From: Liolophura sinensis
Taxonomy: Eukaryota > Mollusca > Polyplacophora > Chitonida > Chitonidae
Length of the DNA stretch: 64,000 bases
Assembly (NCBI RefSeq): GCF_032854445.1
Contig: NC_088303.1
Location: forward strand, 27,223,501 to 27,287,500
Direction: 5' to 3'
This document shows, piece by piece, positions 49,687 to 61,440 of this stretch (position 1 is the first letter of the stretch; each line of letters begins with the position of its first letter). The notes beneath the pieces were generated by a model. That model did no database searches. It saw only the letters and a program-made list of their open reading frames with translations, and had not been told where the DNA came from. Both the position numbers and the translations under genes were made by a program.

Positions 49687-49921
49687 TTTATTTATTTATT
49701 TATTTATTTGATTGGTGTTTTACGCCGTACTCAAGAATATTTCACTTATACGACAGCGACCAGCATTATGGTGGGTGGAAACCTGGCAGAGCCCGGGGAA
49801 AACCCACGACCATCCGCAGGTTGCTGTCAGACCTTCCCACGTACGGGCTGGACGAACTCACAGCGACCGCATTGGTGAGAGACTCCTGGGTCATTACGCT
49901 GCGATAACGCGCTAACCAACT
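49687..49921 (-). mobile_element. SINE-A with 12-bp TSD and internal deletion
   Basis: A long (ttta)n tail, intact core and head, but about 24 bp are missing in the body (gtacgggctggacgaactca). The duplication ccatagctaata is at 49675-49686 and 49922-49933. Open frames 49617-49907 and 49712-49915 are SINE artefacts. Confidence 0.92.
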
Positions 49922-49933
49922 CCATAGCTAATA

Positions 49934-51830
49934 GTGTCGGCTTTAAGAAGAAAATACAAACATCTATAGAGTACTCTCTCCCCTAAAAGAGCATGTAAGT
50001 GACAGAATCAGCAAAATTAACTACTGTAGACTCCGAAATGGCATGTATCAATGTATTTGAAACTTCAGCGCACCTGTTATTGGTCTATTCAATTTACCAA
50101 CAGTCAAGAACACGTATTCTCGAAAATATTGCAGCGACTGGGTGCAGGAGGACATATTACTGATATTGTTCTCTTGTACGGTGATACCAGAGTCAGTTTA
50201 ACAAAACAATATGCAGATTGCCAAACGTGTCTGTAATTTATTGAAAGACACAAAGTGACTGTAACGTATACTTCTCTGCATCACCCTACCTGTATATGCA
50301 TGTTCAATATTTTACCCCATGTTTATTGTACCTCCATAATCTTCAATTTATTATTATTATATCAATTATCCTCATAATTATTAATATTTTTATTATTATA
50401 TCATTTTAATGCTAATTCCCTGAATATAGACATATACACAATGTATTTAAATACTGTAGTTGTGAGTGTAATGACAACTCTTCATACTGGAATACTCAAG
50501 CATTGTTTTTGTTATAACGAAGTCTATTTGCCAAATTAACAAGATTCAACGCACATTTACAATTGCATGAACCAAATGCCTTTGATATGTCCAAAAACAA
50601 AAACACATCATACAGTTGGTCTTAAAGATGAGAAGCCGTAAACCATACTACACGTAAAAGGGTGTGAAGTTTAGAATGTATATATAATTTTAAAATTTGA
50701 TTACTGTTTACTATAATCAAGAATGTGTCACTGATAGGATGCCGCCCTTGGCCGTCGTAAAATAACGACCTAATGCAAGTCAGTGGCGAACTTGTCCACA
50801 TGTGGCATACATCGTATTGGGGGAAGGTAAGCGATGTCCAGAGCACTTCATTTAGACTGCTCAAGAGAGCGGCGTAAATCACTTCTTTCGACTGTGGCAA
50901 ACGCATATATATGAATTTTAAAAATCCCTTGTCTGATTTAACCCACGTCTTGTATAGCCTTGCCATGTAAACCATTGATTCGATCTCAATAGTTCATAGA
51001 AGATGGAGCAAGTAGCCCGAGTGTTGTATCATTACACAATTACGATCAAAGCTAAGCGTAATTTCTTAAAGCTGGAGAAAACATAAAAATACAAAAAAAG
51101 TCATATGAAACAGTGCGAAAAGTTAGTTGTAAATGTGGTCTTCAACATTTTTTCCCAATTCTTAAGGAGATAAAGACACTTGAAATCATTTTTGTATGGT
51201 GGGTATGTGAAACCATATCTTGGCATGTATTGTCTTTGTGTAATAAAATTATAAATGAGGATGTAACACCTGCTTAAGAAATATATTTGCACTAAAATTT
51301 GGTCTTTTTCAGCTGAGAAATGTGTCCTGGACTTTGATCATATTTATATTATGAAATACTCATAAATATTATCAAAATTTAAATTAAACGCATGTGTTTG
51401 GATATACATAACAAATTTTCATTCAAATATTTTTTTAGACATGCATCAACTCCTTATTTAGAACCTTATTATCCAACGAAGGTAGACACCAAATTGTGGT
51501 CCCAAGTACCCACCATACAAACATATTTTCAACTATCCTTTTCTCTTGAAATAAGGTATTGAAAAAAATGTTAAAAACCATATTTGCAAATAAAATTCAT
51601 AATATTTAATGGGGTTTGTTGACCTTTAAGATTCAGCTTCTCATACTGATTAGCTCTGCACAGCTAATCCTCAAAGGGTTAACATCTTTGATGTCCTCGT
51701 TACCTCACTCTGCCATCATCAAACCATTCTTCGTTCTCGCAAATGCCATTGCAAATTGACAATGTAAAGATCTATGACACTTTATGACGTCACTGTTCCT
51801 GAACGGATTTACAACTGAAATCTGGCCCTG
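49934..51830. other. non-coding stretch
   Basis: AT-rich with (tta)n-like runs at 50349-50405. No supported gene; the frame 50622-50975 has no motif. Confidence 0.5.
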
Positions 51831-52036
51831 GGATCACGAGGCAATCTTAGACTCCAGACAAAATTTCTGATAACTTTAAAGTTGTTATTTCTTATTTAAC
51901 AAGGTCAAAATATTGCTTGATAACTTAAATTCTAGGTAAGTTATTGTTCAACAAATTACAGGTAAGATAGATGCAAGGAACATATCAAGTTCAATGACTG
52001 AAATTTTGTCCAAAGTTAAACATCTCTTCGTGATCC
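51831..52036. mobile_element. inverted-repeat element (MITE-like), copy 1
   Basis: Begins ggatcacgaggcaatcttag and ends with the inverse (aaacatctcttcgtgatcc). The ends pair over about 35 bp with a few mismatches, including the acaaaattt / aaattttgt block. Length 206 bp. No coding content. Confidence 0.82.
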
Positions 52037-52051
52037 CGGGGTGTGGCTACT

Positions 52052-52241
52052 GGATCACGTTACGATGTTTAAGTCAAAATTTCATATCAGATTAAAACTG
52101 TTGTTTCTTATGTTAAAAAGTCAAAATTGTGCTTGACAACATAAATTCTGGGTCGGTCGTTGTACAACAAATTTCAGCTAAAATAACCGAAAGAAACATT
52201 CAAAATTTAATGACTGAAGTTTTGACTTTAATCTAAGATCC
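52052..52241. mobile_element. inverted-repeat element (MITE-like), copy 2
   Basis: Begins ggatcacgttacgatgttta and ends gttttgactttaatctaaga then tcc. Its interior aligns with copy 1 (gttgtttcttatgttaaaaa, gtcaaaattgtgcttgacaa, gtacaacaaatttcagctaa). The two copies lie 15 bp apart in the same orientation, so they form a tandem pair. Confidence 0.82.
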
Positions 52242-52965
52242 CGGAGCCTGGTCTTCCACTATTAATAACCATCTACACCCACCCAACCAAAGCTCTTGAA
52301 TGTTGGACAGCAATGTTTTATGAAATTCCAGACAATGATGTGCGCATGACACGAAACTAGTAGGACGTGGGTACAGAGGCAGACATGAATGAGGGTAATG
52401 ATATGTCCACCAGACATAAATTATCCAACAATGAGCAAAATTGTGAGTGCTTTAAATAGCAAGATAAACAATTAATTCCAGAAATACTTTTTAATTAACA
52501 AATTTTAAAAGTATGAACATAAAACCCCTGATAAGTACTAAATTACCGCAGTATCAATGAAAAAACTTCGACGATTGCTGCTGGTCACAAACCCTTGTTT
52601 TGCTTTTTAAATGTTAGACTTTATAGACCCAAGCTTGCTTTCTGGTAAAGTTATACCTAACACCTGTGACTGAACACTTTGTTTACGTACTTCTTAGAAC
52701 CCTGGATTTGCACAAAAGAACAGGTACTACTGGAATACTAGCCTAGAATTATTTGTGTAAATGACAAAGTTCTCTGTATTGATAAATGTGATATAGATTA
52801 ATATGCCCATGTATGGTTTATCTAAACCTCTAACAAGTATTGAAGAAAATCTTCACCCTTTTTCTTCACAAGTCTTAAAACTGATGCCCATATGCCCATA
52901 TAGGGGCAAAACGATTTTGATATTATCTGATCCAAAGCTTTGGTTGATTCTTCTTACCCCCTTAA
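52242..52965. other. non-coding stretch
   Basis: Nothing recognised. Confidence 0.5.
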
Positions 52966-53155
52966 ATAATGCGGTCGTTGTGAGTTCAAGTCCAGCTCAT
53001 GTTGGCTTACTCTCCAGCCGTAAGCGAGGCCTTTCAGCAACCTCCGGATGGTCGTTGGTTTTCCCCTTCCCCCATAATGCTGTCCGCCATCGTATAAGTG
53101 ACATATTCTTGAGTACGGCGTGAAATACCAATCAAATAAATAAATAAATAAATAA
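52966..53155 (+). mobile_element. SINE-A, 5'-truncated
   Basis: Begins within the tRNA-like head (aatgcggtcgttgtgagttc, then aagtcc as the B box). It has the complete body, the core ttgagtacggcgtgaaatac and a long (aaat)n tail. Confidence 0.9.
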
Positions 53156-54124
53156 ACGTAAGATCTGTTATATCGAGAATGTTGGCAATACTCAGAAAGA
53201 ATACGGACAAACTTTCGTTATTGTGTTTCAATGCGTGTATATTACTGCACATTCACTACTAACTGGCACATTAATATGACGTTAATAATTAAAGAATAAA
53301 TTCTGCCTGACTATCAGCTGACACTGCTCCAGATAAGTTTTAAACCGAGTGAATAAATGACTTTTAAAACCGATTCAAGTCTCGTTTTAAATGTTGATAA
53401 GACTCCGAATCCAGAAACACTGCAATACCTTAGCGTTTATGAACCATCTGAAACATATGAAGTCCCGAATTCGTGAGTCGGCTATTCACCATTTATAGTC
53501 AACTTTTCACTTGCGCTCCTCAACTTGTCTTAAACTTTCCGTTTAATCTTCCATTTTAGGATTTTTCTATGTATTCCTTGAACTAATCTTCCAAATTATG
53601 TGCCTTGAAAATACTTGAAAATCTTTTGATCTTGTTTTATTTGGGGGGGGCTGTGGGTTTTTTGGGGTTTTTTTTTTTTCTTTTTTTTTTTTTGGTTTTT
53701 TTTTTCCTTTCTTTTTGAAGGGTTGGGGGTGGGGCGTTTATTTTGTCATTATAAGAGCAAAGACTGTTCAGTTGAACTACTCCAGACGGGAATTCCTCGT
53801 ACATTCTACCACATCTCCTTGTATTGTAATTTCACTTTTTAAACCTGAGGCCACATCTCCCAGAAGCCTTGCTTTCTCCAAATAAAGCATTTATTTTTAT
53901 AACTGTGGGCCTGTGAAAATTTAAACACAAATGGACAGAGTGGGGTGAGTGACATGGGACTCCTGCCACAAAGAGCCAACACAGCAGTTCTCTGTGTACT
54001 GTGTTCATTGACCATAGGGATAACCACCTCATTACAACAGACACCCGAGAAGACATTCTTCTACAATATTACGCCCCAAATTGGGCAAAATGTCCAAGGG
54101 AGACTGAGAGAAAATATATTCCCA
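53156..54124. other. non-coding stretch with G/T-rich run
   Basis: Low-complexity G-run and T-run DNA at 53641-53730 (ggggggggctgtgggttttt and long T tracts). The short frames at 53832-54226 do not look like genes. Confidence 0.5.
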
Positions 54125-54285
54125 TTAGTCGTGGTACCCACATGGGTTTGTCCTTGTTCTCTAACTTGTGTCGGCTCTCTTCTGTCGTACGTGGAAAGGT
54201 CTGAACGGTGTCCTTCCCTCATATAATATTCTTGAGCAATGCGTAAAAGACCAATAAAAAAATAAATTAAAATAAATAAATTATC
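54125..54285 (+). mobile_element. SINE-A remnant
   Basis: gtacgtggaaaggtctgaac, cctcatataatattcttgag, gcgtaaaagaccaataaaaa and the (aaat)n tail are recognisable; the body in between is shortened. Confidence 0.65.
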
Positions 54286-55769
54286 CCCTACTTATTATTT
54301 GTGACGTCTGTCTTTGTTCTTTTCTTTCTGTTGCACAGCAACTTCATGTTTAATGAAAAGTCTAATTTAATTTCATCCTTATGTAGAAACCTCATTGAGA
54401 TACTACAGCTGGTGTCATCCAGATGTTTAAATGGTTGTAACTTATACAGCCCCTGACACCATGGCTTAGGCAGAGTGAGGTACAAAGCATACAGTGTTGT
54501 TAATAGTGATTTGTCAGAAAACATGCCTCCCTTGACTTTTCGTGTTTCCAGATAGTTATCCGCACATTTATTAATTATTCTCAATATTAAGCTACATCTG
54601 ATAAGCTTAGATAATTGTATTCAATTCTGAACCAAATATAACGGTCCATTAGACAGCAGCTGATATAACACCTGCCTGAAGCTTTTGTGTTATACAGGGA
54701 TCATGAGGGAGGGCATTAGCTGTCTAAACAGCTGGGCCAACCAATATAAATCAGTTTGACACGCATGTAATTATGTTTCTGTTTCTCCCGATGGCATATC
54801 CAGATAGGAGGGCTTACAGTCTGGAACACACTGATTATATTATTTGTGCCCTTTGCTTACATTTTACACTATTTTATTCCCAGTGTTCACTATCAAATGC
54901 CAGATAGACTGCTTTCATGTCTTTTGGCACTGCAGCCAAGAGAGTCTGTATTTTGATAACCATCCTCACATAACAATAAAGATCTAGATAGTTAGCTTTG
55001 ATCCGAGTCAATCAATCTTGTCTCCTTGTTCTAAACTCTCAGTGCTGAGCGCCAAGTGCCATTTTTAAAATCTTTCATTTGACCAGACCTGGGTTTGTCA
55101 GTTTTCTGATAGCATGCAAGAGACAGATCGACAGAGCGCAAGATTACATACACCATAGTTCTATTTCAGGTAACAGTTTTGCATTTTAAACGAAAGCATG
55201 CAATCCATAAACGGCAACGACAACAGAGATTAACTACACCCATCATTGAATAGGATTCTTCATTTCTCATATAATTTCTTACTTCTTTGCTGGTTTGTAT
55301 TTTATATCAAAGCAATACATTAATTTGGATGTATCCGATACAGCAACAGTATTGTTGGTCAACCAGAGACTGTCTCTCTGTCATAATTTAAACCTTGAGC
55401 ATATCAAATCATATCTACAAGGTAGAAACACTAAGGAAGAAAAAGATGAGTAAACCCGACGTGTTAGAAAAGACAATCTGTTAGGAGCCCATGAAGAAAA
55501 GACTACTTGTTGTTAAATTCATCGTCTGGTCTCATCTCATGGTCTGTCCTTACGTAATTCGGACCCAAACTGTGTAGTCTGCTGTTCATTCCTGCCTTTG
55601 TAATCACGTGCTGTGGGGGAAACTGGTTACGCAGTACTCAGACTTTACAAGTGAGCAGTGATTGATACAGCTTGGACTCGAGTGATTCATTTACAATGGC
55701 TATTGAAATGTTTCCTCCATCACACATCTTTTGCTCCGTTGTGTTGTTTGTCTTTTTCAAAGAGCATTT
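54286..55769. other. non-coding stretch with a SINE-B fragment
   Basis: A minus-strand SINE-B piece at about 55029-55075 (taaactctcagtgctgagcg, ccaagtgcca, aaaatctt). Otherwise nothing seen. Confidence 0.5.
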
Positions 55770-56495
55770 GTGTAACTGGAATCCGGCAGTAATCAGTGAG
55801 TTGACAACTATTAGAGTTATTTATTCATTGCTTCTCCGCATGTCCACCAAATACCCAAGCTTTAAAGAATTGCTGAGGAACATAAACAAGTACACCACGG
55901 AGAGGTCTACTGCCAAAACAAATTTCCGGAAAAGTGGTTTCCTCGTTGTTGAAATCATTTTCAGATAGCATGGTGATGATTTCACCAGTCCGAAGAGTAT
56001 GACAGTAACCGCTAACTGCAGAATGAAATTACATCCAGGCCGATGACCAAAAAGAATCGGGTTGTGCTTTTCCCAGGGTTGAACACGCCGCAGACAGGAT
56101 TCCAGCCATGGCTGCGATTGCCAACAACACAGGTCTAAAGCAAACATTTGTCCGATAATGGGACGGCCGCTGTGAAGGTGTAACTGACAAAATGTGGCAT
56201 GTCTACAACCACACAGTTGGTCAACAGCATATAGAAGGCTTTAAGTTGAAGCTATCAGAAAGGCGAGTAAACCAACGCTTCTCATGGGAAACTCATGACG
56301 GCGATCATATTTTCAAGCAACACAAAAGCTTAGCAACTGCAAGTGGTGTGAAAGAATCAGTTTCGTACGGCATTCACAAGGTGTTTTGCATATATATGTT
56401 CGTTTGTGTCGCTGATGCCTTCCGGTGAAAGATATTTAGAAACATCTGTTTGTTCGTGTTTGGATTCAAATAGCCGGGTTTGGTGATGATTAGGC
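55770..56495 (-). pseudogene. broken paralogue of GPCR 2
   Basis: On the minus strand, blocks follow the order of GPCR 2. A TM1-like segment has stops. A TM2 segment reads V-D-M-P-H-F-V-S-Y-T-F-T-A-A (compare V-D-V-L-F-P-L-S-Y-S-F-T-A-V in GPCR 2). TM3 is deleted, with the join near the sequence for P-F-H-Y. A TM4 start is L-A-I-A-A-M-A. A TM5 block reads T-T-R-F-F-L-V-I-G-L-D-V-I-S-F-C. TM6-TM7 pieces include V-D-M-R-R. Frames change several times and stops are frequent. The 20-base run tttcaccagtccgaagagta at 55980 is identical to GPCR 2. The upstream acceptor is kept, so it arose by DNA duplication, not by retroposition of a mature mRNA. Confidence 0.85.
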
Positions 56496-56507
56496 CTGAA
56501 AGAAAAA

Positions 56508-56665
56508 ATTTATTTATTTATTTATTTGATTGGTGTTTCAGCCCGCAATCAAGAGTATTTAACTTTTATGAAGGCAGCCAGCATTATGGTAGGCATAAAC
56601 CGGGGGAAACCCACGATCATCCGCAGCTTGTTGACTTTTCAACGTACAACTGGAGAAAAAGTCAC
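56508..56665 (-). mobile_element. SINE-A, diverged, beside the GPCR pseudogene
   Basis: A (ttta)n tail, gattggtgtttcagcccgca, gccagcattatggtaggcat and aaacccacgatcatccgcag are present; the head is lost. It sits about 13 bp beyond the pseudogene's acceptor. Confidence 0.85.
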
Positions 56666-58910
56666 AGAAACAAATAAAGGTGGTTTATTGGTTAAACTGT
56701 TAACCATTTATATCTTATTCAGTGTCATTCTTCTACTCGTGAGATGCCTAAAGCTGGTAGTACGATTGTTTGCGCACAAACAAGTGACATCGAATAATCT
56801 TGTACACAAGAATTTACAGTCTAAAAGAAACTTTTGGCTTACATATAACTACCCATACTGAGGGTACAGTGTTTCCTTTTAAAAATGCCTTTTTGTAATT
56901 ATTTTTAACTACATGTTAACAAAGATTTATAGTCTGTTTCTTTTAACCTGTCACCCATATTCAGCCAAGCCCTATACATGTAAACTCAGATACTCGCGAC
57001 CAAAATTGCTTTCCGCTAGTGACACGTAAGACCACAGTCTCTACACACTCTCTGATATGTTGGATGTCCATATTATTGCGCAGCCAATGCCGTTAAAATA
57101 TTTTTTCTAGCTCATGATGTTCAATTCCATAAACTTGATTTACATTTAAACAGAAATTAACGAAGCATTTATGGTGTGGAACTGAGACACAAATTTTCAC
57201 AAGTGACAGTTTGAATAACTCAATAACTATGAAATTATTTAAGGCAAGAAACTGTACACTGTTCCGAAGAGGCGGTATCGACGCCCTGATCCCTTACCCA
57301 CGTCAAATAATAAGCTGAGTTATGTGGTTTGTGGCAGCAGTGACATACTTCGTTATGATTTGTACATGAGGACATAAAATGAAGTAGCCTAAACTCGAAC
57401 AAGATGAGCTGATGACAAATATCGCAGACATTTTCAACCCGCACCGGAAATCGGTTGAGGATAGACGAGACACCACGGTACTTGAGAGGCGCCAGGGCTG
57501 TATACCGGGTCTAGGAAAGCGTAGGTTACCCAGGTGACACCTGTGAACGACCTGGCCAGAGGCGCCGAAATAAAGACATGGATACACTTCGCCCTTCGAG
57601 GGTTCAAGTGACTACCGAGAATTCACAACAATGCCATCCTTTTGAATCTCAACTAGTACTGCATGCAGTTCTACGGCTTCCAAGCGGTCCTTACACACGG
57701 TTTATAGTGTCTGCTTCACAAATTATCTGTTTGATACTCTTCCACGACAGACCATTCAGATCTATCAGTTGCTATGCTCTGTTATTTCGAAGGACCCCAG
57801 GATTTTCTGATACAAGTGAAAAAAGATGAGCTCTCCCCACGAGAATTTTTACTGGACAAACGAGTACAAAGATTCACTGTATAGTCGAAGTTGAGGCGTG
57901 TCTATATTAATATTCACGAAAGTTACAAAGAGGCAAAGTGTCAACTAGCAATTTGTTGTGAATTTACTGCAATCCCATTTTACAACGCAAAAAAAATAAA
58001 AAAGTGAACCATAGATTCCATACTTAAAGCCGATATCTATATATGAATTTGGTAAAATTTGGCCCGTATTCACCTTCCCGCTTCATTTAGTCACAGTAAT
58101 TTTTAGTCATGATGTTTGCCACAACATGTTCCAGCTTTCGACGGTACAGTCCATACCATTTGCCATTCTGGATCATGATAATTAGCAATTGCATTAGATC
58201 TGTGAGCTACATCAGCCTAGGTAGTGGACGGAAAGGCTACGGGCCTCTGTATAAAGAGAGCATCTGTTTCAGAAGATGACACTGTAACAGTCGTTATGCT
58301 GCAGAGTCTCGCTTTTATGTTAAAGCAGGCAGCTGTATGACTGATGGCCTCATGATGGGGAAGAGTTAACAACGGACTCCGTATCAAGGATACGCCTCTG
58401 CTATAAAACCAAAGGGCGGTATCTGGGTTGAGAATATCGTTAACCAGATAACAACTCTTTTGGATAATACAGAACTTCAAAAAGTTCTCGAAAATTAAAG
58501 TACAGATTTTCTCTTTTGGCTTTGAAAGGATTTTGCAGTTATTAGTTTCTGCTTTGTTTGATCACTCCCTATGTTGTAATCTGCACTGTCAAGGGCCGCT
58601 TTTTGGACAAAATGTCTATACCAACTGAGGCAATTTAGATAGTGCAGACATAGAAAGGCCAATTATTCCAGATGAAACCTGAACAAAAATGCAGAAGGAA
58701 ACGAATTTCTAATACGGCATAAACCACATGCAACAAATGTGGGTGCAGCTTAATACGAATGCCAACCGAAAAGCCGATAAGCTGTAGGTTGCCCACTGAA
58801 TTAACATGGTAATGGAACATGTATCGGGGGTGGGGTTGGTGGCGGTGTGGGTTCAGTGGCATAATTGTGTTTGAGTTACTTTATTGAGCTATGAGCAATT
58901 TCATTAATAT
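56666..58910. other. non-coding stretch
   Basis: Contains the segment 56965-57140 that aligns with 23535-23705 upstream of GPCR 1. No other supported feature; frames such as 57303-57587 and 57578-57829 lack motifs. Confidence 0.5.
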
Positions 58911-59012
58911 TTATTTATTTATTTGATTGGTGTTTTACGCCGTACTCAAGAATATTTCACTTATACGACGGCGGCCAGCATTATGGTGAGTAGAAACCGG
59001 GCAAAGCCCTGC
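58911..59012 (-). mobile_element. SINE-A 3' end, cut off by Polinton DNA
   Basis: The tail and core are intact up to the aaaccgggcaaagccc block. The sequence then changes to GC-richer DNA. The head of the SINE is missing, so the junction is a truncation or a rearrangement point. Confidence 0.85.
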
Positions 59013-59650
59013 TGAAAGCTTCAGATCGCCCTGTGGCTGTAGGTGGGTGTGCGTGATGGCAAGATGATTGAGATTCTACAATCTCCTATAGACCTTCACT
59101 CCCCATCCAAGCGTGCCGTTCTCGACAGCCAGGGCTGGGCGAGGTTGAAGGAACTGGCTTAAGCTTTTTCCAAGGCCGGCGTGACGGGGCGTGAGCCGTT
59201 ATCCGAATCTTGGTGACTCTTCACTCTGTTCATTACCGACGGAGCCATGTTCGTCCACGTGAAGAAATTGAAGGCATGCCGACCCGACGGCCCTCTCTAC
59301 CTGACAAAAAGAAGGTGTCACCCTCAACTACCTAACCGTAAGTGATTTGATTGATGTCTGTATTGCTCTGTCGGTGACGGCCCTAGAGCGACGGTGTGTT
59401 TTAAAACTTCAGCGGACGTCGTCACCAATCTTTGAGGTTACACGGGTGTACTCAGTAGTATGTTTCCGGATGGTATCGTCAATCAGGGACGTCTGCAGGT
59501 CGTGCGAACTTACACCTAAGTCTGCCGACACCTCAAGGATCCCCAGCCCATTCAGCAATATTACTTAGACACTGTTCTCCCCACGTTAATGTACGAGGAG
59601 CGACCCTCCAACCAGGCGTCACTACTCTATAGACGCTCCGTGCCAAATGC

Positions 59651-60052
59651 ATGTACACTGGTGTAAATATAACAGGTGGTTTATGTTTGCGGTACACTGG
59701 CATGTTTGTTATGGGAGGGTTTGCCAAAGAGAACGTCTCCATAGAAGTCACTGAGCAGAACCAGAAAGACGTGAGTCAAGCCTACGGTCCCCCCACTTCT
59801 GAACAGACGGTGTATGGTTACCGCGCTGGCGATCTCGTGAGTTTAAGTGAAGTCAAAGGTAAATTTGAAAAATCGTACATGCCGCATTGGAGCACGGAAA
59901 TGTTCCATGTCGTCCGCAACCACCCCCATCGGCCCTTCATGAGCACACTTGAGGACTTGAACAGGAAAAGGTTGCTTGGGACGTTTATCGAGACCAAACT
60001 GCACCTAAGACAGCCGCGGCAGACAAGTTTTATTAAGTGGAGAAGATCTTAA
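59651..60052 (+). pseudogene. Polinton integrase, C-terminal part
   Basis: The frame carries G-D-L-V, then F-E-K-S-Y-M-P-H-W with E-M-F and the later L-E-D-L-N/G-T-F-I block. This is the pattern of the chromodomain-like end of retroviral-type integrases in Polintons (F-x-K-x-Y-x-x-x-W-x-x-E-x-F). The catalytic D,D-35-E core is not found upstream. The first 40 or so residues are unlike the family. Confidence 0.75.
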
Positions 60053-60167
60053 AGACGGAAGGCCGGGGGGGGGGGGGGGACTGTACTATTGGGCGAAGTG
60101 GATCGGCTATCAACCCAGCTTCAATTCTTGGGTACCGGTCACGGATGTCAATCATATTTAACCCAGG

Positions 60168-60716
60168 GTGATTGGGCGTCTGCCACTTCCCATCGCTCTG
60201 CCTCAGAGGATGGATCAGTGCATACGAGGCCTGCGCGAGAATAAAGGCACCCTGGCAGCCGTGCTTGGAGTTCTTCTGCACTTGGTGGGCGGGTTGGCAG
60301 CGGAACTCAGCGTGCAACTTCTCCAAGACAAGTCCGCCATTCATTATCTACAAGGACAATTTAACAAGACGCACTTCCGTTGGCCGTTGGCCTGGAAGGG
60401 ATCTTCCCCACCGTCGCCCCGCCACCGTCGCCAAGCAACATCGCGATTCTACTTGGGCGAGGACCTGACGTTCACACTGCTAACTACGGCTTTTTGGCGA
60501 CAGAGACGCGTCCACGGGCGAACCCACGACTTCCCGGTCCATTTTTATGGGATCTCTCAGTCCACCCCAACCCCCCCCCCCCCCACCACCGACACTGAAC
60601 ATCGCTCCCTAACACGACCTCGGCCTAACACGGCGCGAAGCAACAGCCCTTCTACCTCGTCCCAAATCGATATTAGAGCCAACCTGCGCCATTCGAACTC
60701 GGTAAAGTGGTGCTAA
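60168..60716 (+). other. unassigned coding-like fragment inside the Polinton remnant
   Basis: The frame opens at 60168 and contains a hydrophobic run (about residues 28-46, L-A-A-V-L-G-V-L-L-H-L-V-G-G-L-A-A). From about residue 75 it turns into low-complexity P/S/R-rich sequence, with a C-run at 60572-60583 that suggests a break. I do not recognise it. A membrane-spanning or capsid-associated protein is possible. Confidence 0.4.
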
Positions 60717-60737
60717 CATTTCACTTTAGACAACGGC

Positions 60738-61110
60738 GTGCCTTACCTTTGCAATGAACTTCACAGACAACCCCGCGATGTCTCGATCCTGTATCGACAA
60801 TTTCACAAAGAAAGTTGGCGTAGGTGGCTTACCTGCGTTTCGGGGTACAGCGGGGTTCACGGCTTGCTGGACAGTTTGGCCAAAATGGCGCAACTCTTGT
60901 TAAAACCTAAAGCGGGAGATTTCGGAAAAAGCGCGTTCCATACCGGATTGAAATTCATGGGCGACGTGTGGGGTTGAACACCGGTGAGCCGCGCCTTGAA
61001 ACGACACGCTCAAGGTGCCCAGGGCAAGCCTATAAAACGGAAGCCCCGGCGCACTGCTCCCACTCTTCAACTGCACGCCGGGCGAAGACGTAAGCTCTCC
61101 CGCAAAGCTC
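60738..61110 (+). pseudogene. Polinton minor-capsid-like fragment
   Basis: Two consecutive frames separated by a frameshift near 60977-60984. The first ends with a hydrophobic, glycine-containing segment (L-A-K-M-A-Q-L-L-L-K-P). The second has a highly basic stretch (K-R-K-P-R-R and R-R-R-K-L-S-R-K). This combination resembles the minor (penton-type) capsid protein of Polintons; the assignment rests on composition and position. Confidence 0.5.
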
Positions 61111-61124
61111 GACACACCAAACCA

Positions 61125-61440
61125 AGCTGGGCGCTGGATATTTTTCGGCAACAGGTCGACCTCTCCCTGAACAACAAACTCATCACCGCTTCCACCGACA
61201 TGTATCCGCACCGCGCCTACCTGGAAATGTTGCGCAGAGGCCAAGAACACCGAGCTGTCCTCCGCCTTGTGGTACACGGATACCCCTGGGATATTTCACA
61301 CGACAAATGAGAGCAATACCGGGTTTTACAAACGCCTTCAGCTCAAGGACTGCACTGCGATATGTTCCTGCAACATCGTCACCTGCTCAACAACGTGAGC
61401 GTCCGCACATTTGGCACACCTGTAGGATTAGGCGTAACGA
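61125..61440 (+). pseudogene. Polinton major-capsid-like fragments
   Basis: The piece at 61130-61225 reads D-I-F-R-Q-Q-V-D-L-S-L-N-N-K and then Y-P-H-R-A-Y-L-E. The next piece in another frame (61350-61425) reads D-M-F-L-Q-H-R-H-L-L-N-N-V. Both match in kind and order the double jelly-roll capsid-like proteins of animal Polintons. The capsid piece is fused directly to the basic minor-capsid stretch, which indicates an internal deletion. Confidence 0.65.
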
